A stretch of 64,000 bases of DNA from Lucinisca nassula (Eukaryota; Mollusca; Bivalvia; Lucinida; Lucinidae). Shown here piece after piece: positions 53,264 through 63,756 of the stretch. Location: assembly GCA_963580285.1 (NCBI GenBank), contig OY757016.1, positions 41,555,124 through 41,619,123 of the forward strand, in the 5' to 3' direction. The notes below the pieces were generated by a model. The model was not told the DNA's origin. It made no database searches and saw only the letters and a program-made list of their open reading frames with translations. The translations under genes and the position numbers were made by a program. How positions within the stretch are numbered: position 1 is the first letter of the stretch; each line of letters starts with the position of its first letter.

Positions 53264-53570
53264 TATGTTTTGAGCAGAAATCAGAAAAAAAATAATATAG
53301 ATTGTAAAGTAGAAGTAAAACAAAAATCAGGAATCGATACAATTATCTACTCCACCCATCAAAGACACCAAAGGGAAAGAAACACACACATGAAGCGACC
53401 AGACCATAATGAAACCTAAACAAAGGGAGGCCATAAGGACAGTTACTTTCCCACAAAATGGCCAAATGGCCATCCAAAATAAAAAGACACAAGTAATAAA
53501 CCCCGGTTTTACTATATAAAAGTGAGGTTAAAGGGGATCAAAATTATATAGGCGCCTTTTCATGATGTGA
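53264..53570. mobile_element. Family A MITE right half split by a Naiad 3' UTR
   Basis: CTATGTTTTGAGCAGAAATC at 53264 and, after the Naiad piece, AAACCCCGGTTTTACTATAT to GGCGCCTTTTCATGATG at 53570. The left half and hairpin are missing. Confidence 0.55.
53292..53497 (-). mobile_element. Naiad 3' UTR fragment
   Basis: About 205 bp of the minus-strand Naiad 3' end, near-identical to 859-1060 (AAAGTAGAAGTAAAACAAA to GACACAAGTAAT). It is a severely 5'-truncated insertion and therefore probably recent. Confidence 0.75.
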
Positions 53571-53780
53571 ATCCTGTTGCAAATTTGCACACTGAAGAGC
53601 AGCTACTCCCGGCAGCTGCCGTTTCTCAAAATTATAGCATTTCGTGTACCAGTTTCTAAAAATAATGCGGCTGCGTTGGTAGAGGGACTTCTTACTCACG
53701 AAGCACTAAAGTTGAAACACCGTTGAGACAACGTTGAAAACATTGTTTCGACGTTAATTCACATTGTCAACGTTTTGTTC

Positions 53781-53920
53781 ATCACGAAAACACGCCTATA
53801 CAATTTGATCCCCTTGAACCCCAGATTTATATAGTAAAACTGGGGTTTGCAGGGGTAAACCTTGTTTTTCTTATTTATGCTCTAATATATAGATTGTGGG
53901 TACTCGTTAGAACCGCCTCT
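53781..53920. mobile_element. Family A half-MITE, broken at hairpin centre
   Basis: Intact from CATCACGAAAACACGCC to GTTAGAACCGCCTC, then unrelated DNA follows. The second half is absent. Confidence 0.75.
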
Positions 53921-54089
53921 GGTTTTCGTGCTGTCCTTGCGCCTTAACGAACTCGGTACCTACCTTTTTATTGAATCATCGGTTTCGATGCAGGATGTGT
54001 GTAAAAAATAAAAAATATATCTATGGGAGAGGCAATTTACGTATTCTTGACCTCAACAAAACGACCCAGTCAAAACTATATATTTCATA

Positions 54090-54335
54090 CATCGATCCGA
54101 TTCTTTATCTATCCTCACTTATCCTAGGCATGCTTATTCATAAACGGTTTACCAGTACAGTGCACATTCTTACGTCAGAAACCGACAATAGCCCTTTTTG
54201 AATCACCGGAAGGGAGAGAACGACCATACAAAAAGTAAACATGATTGATCTACATGACAGAATGTTGCCGACCCGGCAGGTATCGAACCCGCAATTCCAG
54301 TCAGACACACGTCCGACTGAGCCACCGAGGACCGC
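54090..54335 (-). mobile_element. tRNA-derived SINE (type 3)
   Basis: Minus-strand head GGTGGCTCAGTCGGACGTG and GCGGGTTCGATACCTGCCG (A- and B-box-like), followed by GGCAACATTCTGTCATG. The body matches the SINE at 19.1 kb. Confidence 0.65.
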
Positions 54336-54475
54336 CTAGCAATGAAAGACATTAAGTAACTATATTTAGTCATAACTCCATGCAAAATGTGTACGGAAAT
54401 TCAAATAAAAATGATTTACTTTTAAAAAATGTTTTTTCTTTCCTACATCATCAAATTTAAGAAAATCAAATGAAA

Positions 54476-55234
54476 CTACGGAACCCGGGAATGGACATGA
54501 TTTTTTTTATTTTAGAAAGTTGTGCGCACAAGATAATATCTTGTGCGGACAAGATATTATCCTGTGCGGACAACATATTATCTTGTGCGGACAAGATATT
54601 ATCTTGTGCGGACAAGATAATATCTTGTCTTCACAACATAATATCTTGTCCGCACATGGTATTATCTTGTGCGGACAACATATTGATAGATATTATCTTG
54701 TCCGCACTAGATAATATCTTGTCCGCACAACTTTCCAAGATCTATGTTGTGCAAACAAGATAATATGTTGTGCGAACAAGATAATATCTTGTGCGCACAA
54801 GATATTATGTTGTGCGCACAAGATCATATCTTGTTCGCACAAGATAATATGTTGTCCGAACAAGATAATATCTTGTCCGCTCAAGATAATATCTTGTCCG
54901 CACAAGAAAATATCTTGTCCGCCCAAGATAATATCTTGTCCGCACAAGATAATATGTTGTCCGAACAAGATACTATCTTGTCCGAGGCGGACCGTCCATG
55001 GTAATAAACCCTATTGGTTTCATTGGGCGACAGGGCTTGAGATGTCATTTCATCTCAATGTCGGGTAAAAGTCCCACAAAATTGGAAGCAACGTCTCCAA
55101 AATGACCTTTACAGTGTTGACGGGGACGTTAAACCTCAAATCAAACAAACAAACAAACAATTGTCCGCTCAAGATATTATCTTGTTCGCACAACATAATA
55201 AAAATAAAAAATCATGTCCCTTCCGGGTTCCGTA
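54476..55234. mobile_element. TIR element containing a palindromic 21-bp satellite
   Basis: Inverted ends CTACGGAACCCGG...GGACATGATTTTTT (54476-54515) and its complement (about 55200-55234) enclose some two dozen tandem units of ACAAGATAATATCTTGT joined by GCGGAC/GTCCGC-type spacers. Each unit is itself a near-perfect palindrome. The array is interrupted by a SINE at 54985-55160. There is no transposase gene; the apparent open frames are simply the satellite read through. Confidence 0.75.
54985..55160 (+). mobile_element. 5'-truncated SINE-T inserted in the satellite, 7-bp duplication
   Basis: The satellite word TTGTCCG is present at 54978-54984 and again at 55161-55167. Between them is the 3' half of SINE-T with a CAAACAAACAAACAAACAA tail. 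Confidence 0.85.
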
Positions 55235-55388
55235 GAATATGACGACAGCGAAGACAAGGGCGATAATTGTCTTTGAAATAGTTGCTTCCCCTGTTGGTGG
55301 TCTAACATTTAATTTCCTAAGCAGAAACATGACAAACATGATCAAAGTACTGACAGCACTGGTGGATAATAGGAAGGAAAAATGGCCA

Positions 55389-55668
55389 CATTACGAAAAC
55401 ATGCCTATTCAAATACAGTGTAACCTTTATCCCCGAAAAAATGCAATTTTTAAGATGACAAATTGTGATATTTTTCTTATTTCTGCTCAAAATATGGATT
55501 GTGGGTACTCATTATAACCGCCTCATCGAGGCGGTTCTCACGAGTACCCATAATCTATATTTTAGAGCAGAAATTAGGAAAATAAGGTTTACCCCTGTAA
55601 GCCCCAGTTTTACTATATAAAAGTGGGGTTCAAGTGGGTCCAAATTATATAGGCGTGTGTTCGTGATG
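55389..55668. mobile_element. Family A hairpin MITE
   Basis: CATTACGAAAACATGCC start, AACCGCCTCATCGAGGCGG centre, and GGCGTGTGTTCGTGATG end. Confidence 0.8.
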
Positions 55669-55714
55669 ATGAACGGGGATTTAGACTATTTCGTTTTATC
55701 TCCAAGTTCCTGTA

Positions 55715-55795
55715 CTTTATGCAGACAGTGCAGACCCTGATTAGACACCATGATCTGCCGCGTCTGATCTGAATCTAAACTGCTTTCCAATGTCC
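55715..55795. repeat. Family D foldback, diverged
   Basis: GCAGACAGTGCAGACCC and AAACTGCTTTCCAATGTCCC arms with a decayed GACACC/GCGTCTG stem. Confidence 0.45.
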
Positions 55796-55848
55796 CAGCT
55801 CATGCACCCAGTCATTGTTTTACAATAACCTTTCTTTTTACGCTGCAT

Positions 55849-56629
55849 TCAGCATCAAGAAAACATATTTAATTTTGACCCCCTTAAGCCCCACTTTTAT
55901 GTTGTAAAACTGGTGGGTTGGGGTGGGGTTTGCATGCGGATACATTATTTTTCTTATTTCTGCTCTAAAACATAGAGTGTGGGTACTCGATAGAACCGCC
56001 TCGCCGAGGCGGTTCTAACGAATATCCACAATCGATGGTTTAAGCAGAAATAAGAATAGTAACACAATATTTCATCTGATATTTTCATTCCACAATCTAT
56101 GTTTCTGCGTGTGTGTGTGTGAATTCGGGTTAAACGTCGCTTTCAACAATTTTTCAGTCATATCACGACGGTGTCTGGTTGCGACAGGGAGCTCAATGCT
56201 CACTTTTATAGTGCTGCCTCACTGAAGTATCATGTCCCAGACACATTTCATGATACCACACCCAGTCACATTATCCTGACACTGGGTCGACCAGTCCTAG
56301 CTCTACCCCGTAAATCTGAGTGCCAAGCGAGGAGCAGCTAGTACCATTTTTAACGACTTTGGTATGTCGCGGCCCGGGATCGAACCCGTGACCTCCCGTT
56401 CCCCGGAGCGGACACTCTACCAACTGAGCTATCTGGGCCGGTCTATGTTTCTGCTCTAAAACATAGAGTGTGGGTACTCGTTAGAACCGCCTCGCCGAGG
56501 CGGTTCTAACGAATATCCACAATCGATGGTTTAAGCAGAAATAAGAATAGTAACACAATATTTCATCTGATATTTTCATTGTTTCGGCGGTAAAATTTAC
56601 AATGTATTTGTATAGGCGTGTTTTCGTAT
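55849..56629. mobile_element. Family A MITE with SINE insertion and duplicated central part
   Basis: First pass 55849-56093 includes the hairpin GAACCGCCTCGCCGAGGC. After a SINE the central ~125 bp, including the hairpin, is repeated (about 56448-56580), and the element ends GGCGTGTTTTCGTATG. The two hairpin passages are almost identical. Confidence 0.65.
56110..56443 (-). mobile_element. tRNA-derived SINE (type 4)
   Basis: Minus-strand head GATAGCTCAGTTGGTAGAGT and CACGGGTTCGATCCCGGGCC with a tRNA-like acceptor. The anticodon stem does not pair properly, so it is a SINE head and not a tRNA gene. The body extends left to a TG-repeat tract at about 56107-56120. Confidence 0.65.
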
Positions 56630-56792
56630 GAAACCTCAGAACGATAAGAAGAGCGTACCTAATTTCTATGTATAGACGTTAACGGGATTTCCTACAAAAC
56701 AGTGAAAGTCAAGTGATTTACAACAGCGAAAAGCTGCTGCGCTTTATAACTTTGTGTCGATTGACAAACAATCGTTCCAAAAAATAAGCCTA

Positions 56793-57071
56793 CATTATGA
56801 AAACACCCCTATACAAATACATTGTAAATTTTACCGCAGAAAATCGAAAATTTTAATATGAAAACTTGTGATATTTTTCTTATTTCTGCTCAAAATACAG
56901 ATTGTGGGTACACGTTAGAACCGCCCAATAGAGGTTGTTCACACGAGTACCCACACTCTATATTTTGAAGCAGAAATAAGAAAAATAAGGCTAACCCCTG
57001 TAAACTCCAGTTTTACTATATAAAAGTGGGGTGCACGGGGGTCAAAATTATATAGGCGTGTTTTCGTGATG
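56793..57071. mobile_element. Family A hairpin MITE between direct repeats
   Basis: CATTATGAAAACACCCC start, GAACCGCCCAATAGAGG centre, and GGCGTGTTTTCGTGATG end. The 112 bp at 56679-56790 recur at 57088-57198 after the element. Confidence 0.75.
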
Positions 57072-57199
57072 TTACTATGAATAAACATTAACGGGATTTC
57101 CTACAAATCAGTGACAGTCAAGTCATTTACAACAGCGAAAAGCTTTTATGCTTTATAACTTTGCGTCGATTGACAAACAATCGATCAAAAATAAGCCCA

Positions 57200-57660
57200 A
57201 AAAGCAGTAAGCGCTACGGTAGAAAGGACATATACTCAAATGAGTGTGTTGCTTGTTGTAACAGTTCGCCTATGAATGAATGCTCGTATAAAAAGGTAAA
57301 CCTTGGGAAACCAGCACTAAAATTGTTAAGCGGGTAAGAATAGCTAGTTTTGGCCATACAAGGCCTCATCAGTGGCCCTCAAATGCATCACACAAAGAAA
57401 CAGAAAATATAATCTTAACCATGAAGCAGTCGCTGTATAATGTCGTGCCGTTATGTGCACGCATTAATGTAGGCCCCCAAATGCTTTTTCCAAGAAAAAA
57501 ATCAGTTACCATGGAAATCGTATCTAATGTCATCTTTCCAATTAATCCTGAACAAAGAACTTGCCTGTAAATGCTTTATTGAGTGTCAGGAAATATATTG
57601 TTACGATGCTGTAGTACCACTGGACTATTGTCATTTACGGGTTGATTGATCAAAATTAAT
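57200..57660. other. Intergenic DNA with a decayed hammerhead-like motif
   Basis: On the minus strand at about 57340-57380, CCACTGATGAGGCC followed by GGCCAAAACTAG resembles the hammerhead core, but the conserved GAAA is AAAA and stem I does not pair. No gene seen. Confidence 0.4.
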
Positions 57661-57664
57661 AGCT

Positions 57665-58153
57665 AGAGTGGAACTTTGATGCCTCGAACACCGATCGCTC
57701 GTTTACCATGGTTGAGTCGAACTCGTTCTTGTGCCCCTAGGCAAATCCACTACATAAGAATGAGTGAGAGACAATTTAGGAGAACTTAGTCTTCTTATCT
57801 TGCGAATGTATGCTGTGTGTACTCATTAGAATCGCTTCGATGAGGCGATTCTAATGGGTATACACAGCATCCATTTTAGAAATGTATACTGTGGGTACTC
57901 ATTAGAATCGCCTCGATGAGGCGATTCTAATGGGTACACACAGCATACATTAGAGGATCGCCTCGATGAGGCGTATATTTTAGGTGATTCTAACGAGTAC
58001 ACACAGCATACATTTTATTATAGAACATCGAAAAGATGTCAATTGTTATCTCTAGTTATGCCTTCTGACAGTAAACCCCAGTGGCTCTGACTACCGCTGT
58101 CTCGAACAGATTTTCGAGGTTCTAAATGTGTTCGAGCCATTGCAGTTCGACTG
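57665..58153. mobile_element. Tigger-like MITE (family C) with repeated hairpins
   Basis: Left end degraded (GAGTGGAACTTTGATGC), right end GAGCCATTGCAGTTCGACTG followed by TA. The centre holds two complete hairpins, CATTAGAATCGCCTCGATG type, at about 57820-57870 and 57890-57945, and a broken third near 57955-58010. This hairpin is the family A/B stem with AATCGCC in place of AACCGCC. Confidence 0.7.
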
Positions 58154-58510
58154 TATAGAATTTCCCGCCAGTTTTCTTCCACGTGACTTTCGCAGATGAC
58201 GTCACGCACCTACAGTTATCTTTCTTGTTGGAGGCACATTTCCAACAGAAATTTAATGTATTTTCTTTGTAAATAACTTTCTTGTCCCTTGGAAAATTAT
58301 GACTTAACTTTGAATATTGTATTCTTATGATCTTTAAGAACAATCACAGACACATATTAACCCCTTCAGTATTTTTATAACAGTGAGATAATTGGTCAAA
58401 AATGAATAAATTTATACACAAAAAAAAAACTGCCCGGTGTCTCCAATATGGCGGATCAAGGGAGAATAATTTTACAAAAATGCTGTGTGACATCAGCGTG
58501 CTTTGTAACT

Positions 58511-59159
58511 GCAAAATCTGGAATGGGCTTGTGGACGCGGAATTTGGCAAACAATATTGACCTAGATCAGACGCAGCGTCTGATCAGGGTCTACAGTATT
58601 TGATCTATACCGGAAGTGAAAATTTGAGCTAAACTGTCTAAGTTCAAGTTCAGGAATCATCAGGCTATCAAGTCCGTGAAATTAATACACCTCTATACCC
58701 CACTTTATATAGGAAAATGGGGTTTGCAGGGGTAAACATTTTTTTTATTTCTGCTCCTATACATGGTTGTGGGTACTCGTTAGAACCGCCTCAATGAGGC
58801 TGTTCTAATAAGCACCAATGATCTATGTTTGAAGTTCATGTATGAATATGAAGAATACCACATATTTTCATCAGAAAATCATTACGCAAACACGCCTATA
58901 CAAATACATTGCCACCTTTATCGCCGGAAAAATGAAAATTTTATGATGAAAAATTGTGATATTTTTCTTATTTCCGCTCAAAATATAGATTATGGGCATT
59001 CGTTAGAACCGCCTCATTGAGGCGGTTCTTACGAGCACCCACAATCTATATTTAAGAGCAGAAATAAGAAAAATAAGGTATATCCCCGGAAACCCCAGTT
59101 TTACTATATAAAAATGGGGTTCAAGGGGGTCAAAATTATATAGGCGTGTTTACGTGATG
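58511..59159. repeat. Tandem duplication, unit 1 (family D + B + A elements)
   Basis: Unit 1 holds a family D foldback (about 58545-58600), a family B MITE (about 58675-58855, hairpin GAACCGCCTCAATGAGGC) and a full family A MITE (58880-59159). The first ~370 bp are repeated in unit 2 starting at 59160. Confidence 0.75.
58880..59159. mobile_element. Family A hairpin MITE
   Basis: CATTACGCAAACACGCC start, GAACCGCCTCATTGAGGC centre, and GGCGTGTTTACGTGATG end. Confidence 0.8.
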
Positions 59160-59672
59160 GCAAAATCTGGACTGGGCTTGTGGCCGGGGAATTTGGCAAA
59201 CACTGTTGACCTAGATCAGACGCAGCGTCTGATCAGGGTCTACAGTATTTGTTCAACACCGGAAGTGAAAAGTTGAACTAAACAGTCTTAGTTCAAGTTC
59301 AGGAATCATCAGGCTATCAAGTCCGTGAAATGAATACAACTCTATACCCCACTTTATATGGGAAAATTGGGTTTGCAGGGGTAAACATTTTTTTCTTATT
59401 TCTGCTCCTATACATGGTTGTGGGTATTCGTTAGAACCGCTTCAATGAGGCTGTTCTAATGAGCACCAATGACCTATGTTTTAAGTACATGTATGAATAA
59501 GAAGAATACCACATATTTTCATCAGAAAATCATTACGCAAACACGCCTATACAAATACATTGCCACCTTTATCGCCGGAAAAATGAAAATTTTATGATGA
59601 AAAATTGTGATATTTTTCTTATTTCCGCTCAAAATATAGATTATGGGCATTCGTTAGAACCGCCTCATTGAG
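59160..59672. repeat. Tandem duplication, unit 2, truncated
   Basis: Repeats unit 1 from GCAAAATCTGGACTGGGC through its D foldback and B MITE. It stops within the A MITE (59531-59672), exactly after GAACCGCCTCATTGAG. Confidence 0.75.
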
Positions 59673-59862
59673 TTTAATAAATTGTTGACATAGAGGATCT
59701 TACATGAGTGTTCATGTATTATTGAATTTATTAAAGGAGTTGAGGAAAAGGGATAAAATGCGAGGCTCTGCCTAGCATTTTATCCCTTTTCTTCAACGAG
59801 TTTAATACATTCAATAATACATGAGCACGAATGCAAGATTCTATTTATCATATGACATCTAA
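59673..59862. mobile_element. Foldback element at the broken MITE
   Basis: Arms CATGTATTATTGAATTTATT and AAGGGATAAAATGC with their complements around a GAGGCTCTGCCTA loop (about 59707-59826). Directly abuts the truncated family A MITE. Confidence 0.65.
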
Positions 59863-60520
59863 AAAGCCTTTTTATTCACGATTGTTTCACAAAAATGTCA
59901 ATATTCCGTCATTAGTAAACGCGACGTCGTTGAGGACGTCGTACATGTAACGTTACGGGGCGTATCTAACTAATTTGCATATTTAATCCACTAGTGGAAT
60001 CGAATTTATTACATGGCGTTATTAAGCTCTCAGACGCGACGTCATATGATAAAGTACATTCTTTCATTTCTCCAAAAGCGTTATTTTTCTGATGAAAATT
60101 TGTGATATTTTTGTGACTCGAACATTTGATTGACCTAACTATTTAAGGTCACTTATATTATAGTTCAATACCTTTACACATTAATTCTAACACGAGTTGC
60201 TTACATGATCTATTAATAGAACTGTGTATTATTATTGCAGTTCCACAAAAAAGATTTGCATGTCACATTTTTATTGAGACCAGTTAAAAGTTTTTTCCAT
60301 AGACACTTTGTGATTGAAAAAAATAAGATTGGTTCTCATTATTTTTGGTACAATATTACAATAAACATTTGACGGATATTATAAAGGTGCGTAAAGAACA
60401 TACGTAGTGGACTCACTACCATTGGCGATTTTGTATGGGAAGTTATGTATCAAGATTGCCAACAAATACATTGTGCTGCGCCCTGACCGTTGAGAGAAAC
60501 AATACAATATGCTAACTTAA
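59863..60520. other. Intergenic DNA, no gene seen
   Basis: AT-rich. A short family B-like fragment lies around 60050-60115 (GATAAAGTACATTC..., TTTTTCTGATGAAAATTTG). Otherwise unassigned. Confidence 0.45.
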
Positions 60521-63017
60521 AAGTTGTTTAAAAAGCACATCGTAAAGCCTTTTCGCCGTAAAATTTGGCTATATGACCAAGGGAATTATGATGAACTTAA
60601 CCGAATGGTATCTGAATTCGACTGGGATAGCACTCGCGATAATGATGTAAATTTATATGCAAAAAAAATCACGGACAAATTGCTTTCATTAGCGGAACAA
60701 TGCATACCAACGAAAATGGTGACTATTAGGCCTTGCGATCTTCCTTGGATCAGTAGTAATATAAGAAAATTAATAAGAAAAAGAAATCGCATTTTCAAAA
60801 AATATAAACAGACCAAAAATAATACAATGTTTGAAAGTTATAAGCAAGCAAGAAATGAAGTCACAAAAAGCCTACGGAAGGCTAAACATGACTATTTTCA
60901 AAATTTGGCAACTAAATTGAAAACGACTAAGGACTTGTCTTCTCGTGATTATTGGAAAACATTGAAATCGTTTATAAACCCAACTCAGAATGCATCAATT
61001 CCTCCATTACTTCAAGATAACTGTTATATTGAAGATAATAACGAAAAAGCCAATCTTTTGAACAATTATTTCGCACAGCAAACACTGCTAGATGACAACA
61101 TAGCAAATCTCCCTGGATTTGAAAATGGAGGCAACTCTCCCCTTAATATTATATCGTTTTTACCAAGTGAAGTCGAAGATATCCTTAGATCCTTAAAACT
61201 CGGAAAAGCCTCAGGACCAGATATGATAAACAATAAAATACTCAAAGAACTTGCAAACTCTTTGTCCAAACCACTAAGTGATCTTTTCAATTACTCCATG
61301 TTAAATTGTGTTTGTCCCGATATGTGGAAGGAAGCGAACGTTTCACCACTTTACAAAAAAGACGACCCGTCTCTTGTTAATAACTACAGGCCAATATCTC
61401 TTTTAAGTACCATAGGTAAGGTCATGGAAAAGGTTATCCACAAGCATATGTTTAACTATTTCAATGAGCACCAAGTTATAACTTCATTACAATCAGGATT
61501 CGTGCCGGGTGATTCGACAGTTAACCAGCTGGTTGACATTTATAACACGTTTTGTAAGGCTTTAGATGATGGCAAAGAAGTAAGAGCGGTATTTTGTGAC
61601 ATATGTAAAGCCTTTGATCGCGTTTGGCACAAAGGTCTTCTCTTTAAACTCAAACAAGCGGGTATTGATTCGACTCTGCTTCAGTGGATATCCAGTTATC
61701 TTTCTAACAGAAAACAAAGAGTACTCATCCCGGGTGGGAGTTCAAACTGGATACCCATTCAAGCAGGGGTCCCACAAGGTTCTATTTTAGGTCCCCTGTT
61801 GTTTTTAATATATATTAACGATATTGTTTTAGATATTAACTCAACTGTAAGATTATTCGCGGATGATACAAGCTTGTATTTGATAGTAGATGATCCAATA
61901 ACCGCAGCTGGGTGTTTAAACTCAGATCTAGAGGTTATTCATCAGTGGGCTGAACGTTGGTTAGTGAAATTTAATGCAACAAAATCAGAATCCCTTCTTA
62001 TATCTAGAAAAACTAATCAACAAGTTCATCCACGACTATTTATGAATAATGAACCAATCAAAGAAGTCTCATCTCACAAACACTTAGGTATCTTTCTATC
62101 CAATGATGGAACATGGCATGAACATATCAATTATATAACCGCAAAAGCATGGACAAGGGTAAATATTATGCGAAAACTAAAATTTTTATTAGATAGATGT
62201 TCTTTGGAAATAATATATATATCTTTTATAAGACCACTTTTAGAGTATGGCGACGTTGTCTGGGATAACTGTACGCGATATGAAGTTAATAACATTGAGA
62301 GGATACAACTTGAAGCGGCACGTATTGCAACAGGAACCACCAAACTAGTCTCATTGTCAATGCTGTACAAGGAAACAGGTTGGGAAACTCTAGAAACCAG
62401 GCGTTCAAAACACAAACTGTGTTTGTTTTATAAAATGAACAATAACATTACACCAGATTATCGTTCAGCCCTTGTACCACAATCTTTCGAAGAAACTACC
62501 CATTATGAACTTCGAAATGCTAGTAATGTCAGACAGCCATTAGCACGCACACAGCTATATTTTAATTCGTTTATACCTTCTAGTATAAGATTGTGGAATG
62601 ACCTACCCACTGAAGCAAAAGATGCAACATTCTCTCAAGAGCTTCCAATACCAAATCAATAAAAATTTACAGAAACCACCCAGATACTTCACAACTGGAA
62701 ACAGATTTGCTCAAATACATCATGCGCGTCTAAGAACATCTTGTAGTTGTTTAAACCAGCACTTGTATTCAAAAAATATCATAACTGATCCTTATTGTCA
62801 TTGTGGAGCGGTTGAAACCACTAAACACTTCCTGTTTGAATGCCAGAAGTACAATCAAATACGAAATGAAATGTTAAACAAAATTTCAAGATATTGTACA
62901 CCTGATTTGAATCGCTTGCTGTTTGGAGATGATCGTTTGGATTATGCTTCTAATTCAGAGATCTTTTACGCTGTACAAAATTATATATTAGAAAGTAAAC
63001 GATTCCAGACTTCTTGA
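60521..63017 (+). pseudogene. Non-LTR retrotransposon ORF2, 5'-truncated and frameshifted
   Basis: A close relative of the ORF2 at 39.6-43.0 kb, beginning just after its endonuclease domain (KIWLYDQGNYDEL matches IWLFDQGDYQSL). The frame is open from about 60524 to 62662 and contains the reverse transcriptase: NYRPISLLSTIGKVMEKV, SLQSGFVPGDSTVNQL, VPQGSILGPLLFL and catalytic FADDTSLY (about 61855). One frameshift near 62625-62640 moves the C-terminal ~130 residues, with the CHCG...HFLFEC cluster, into another frame ending at 63017. The conserved CDVSKAFD motif reads CDICKAFD here. With no endonuclease and a shifted frame it cannot be autonomous. Confidence 0.85.
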
Positions 63018-63022
63018 GGAAT

Positions 63023-63024
<2 letters not shown>

Positions 63025-63111
<87 letters not shown>
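63025..63111. repeat. (TC)n microsatellite
   Basis: About 43 TC repeats starting within 10 bp of the ORF2 stop codon. Confidence 0.95.
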
Positions 63112-63113
<2 letters not shown>

Positions 63114-63460
63114 TGTATATATTCATGCATTTTGGTTTGATCCATATTTAGTCTTCATTTAAGTGATTGTTATATTTCACCGGTTGGTTGTTTGCTTGTA
63201 CTTTAAGGATATTTAGGGAGACAGATTTACATAAGCCCCTTAGGCTTCTTTCTGAATCCCTTCACATGCTTAATTGTATTTAGTTTAGAATATTATATAG
63301 TTTATAATTATATGCAATCAGTATGTGAATAAATATGTTTAAACCAAAAGTTGTACCACCTTAGTCACAAAGATAAATAAATAGCTGTCCACAAGATATC
63401 GTTTTATTATGTGTCTTGTAATATGTTTAGTTATTTGTTTCAAATAAAGTTATAACAGCT
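63112..63460 (+). other. Probable 3' UTR of the truncated non-LTR element
   Basis: AT-rich sequence after the microsatellite, with AATAAA-type signals at about 63329 and 63443. The exact element end is unclear. Confidence 0.4.
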
Positions 63461-63756
63461 AATTGAAAGGGACTGAAACAATTTGCTATTCACCCATAAT
63501 TTTGCTTTGTAAATGGCATTTTTCTAACGATACAATTGCAGGTAAATTGCGGGTTGGACTTTTTTGACATAAAATCGAATTAACAAGAGTATTACATGAG
63601 CATGTTAATGTGATGAAAATAAAATTGGATAAAATTCCCAAAATTGTTTTTTGGGATTGACATTAATAATAATAATAATTGTCTACTACTACTGATAATA
63701 ATTTTATAATAAAACGAAGATGATAATAATTTCTTCCACAACTGCTACTATTAATG
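63461..63756. other. Intergenic DNA with (AAT)n tract
   Basis: AAT-rich tract around 63664-63735; no coding signal. Confidence 0.5.

Noticed and set aside
54470..55004. Repetitive open frames and evenly spaced repeats resembling a CRISPR array or repeat protein
   Set aside because: The units are directly abutting palindromes without unique spacers, in eukaryotic DNA. The frames exist only because the 21-bp unit is a multiple of three.
56370..56443. tRNA gene on the minus strand
   Set aside because: D- and T-arm boxes are good, but the anticodon stem does not pair and the sequence continues into a SINE body.
57337..57380. Third hammerhead ribozyme on the minus strand
   Set aside because: CTGATGA and stem II are present, but GAAA is AAAA and stem I cannot form, so at best it is a decayed copy.
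63025..63111. (TC)n tract as a functional promoter element
   Set aside because: A pure dinucleotide run next to a dead retroelement; nothing indicates a regulatory role.
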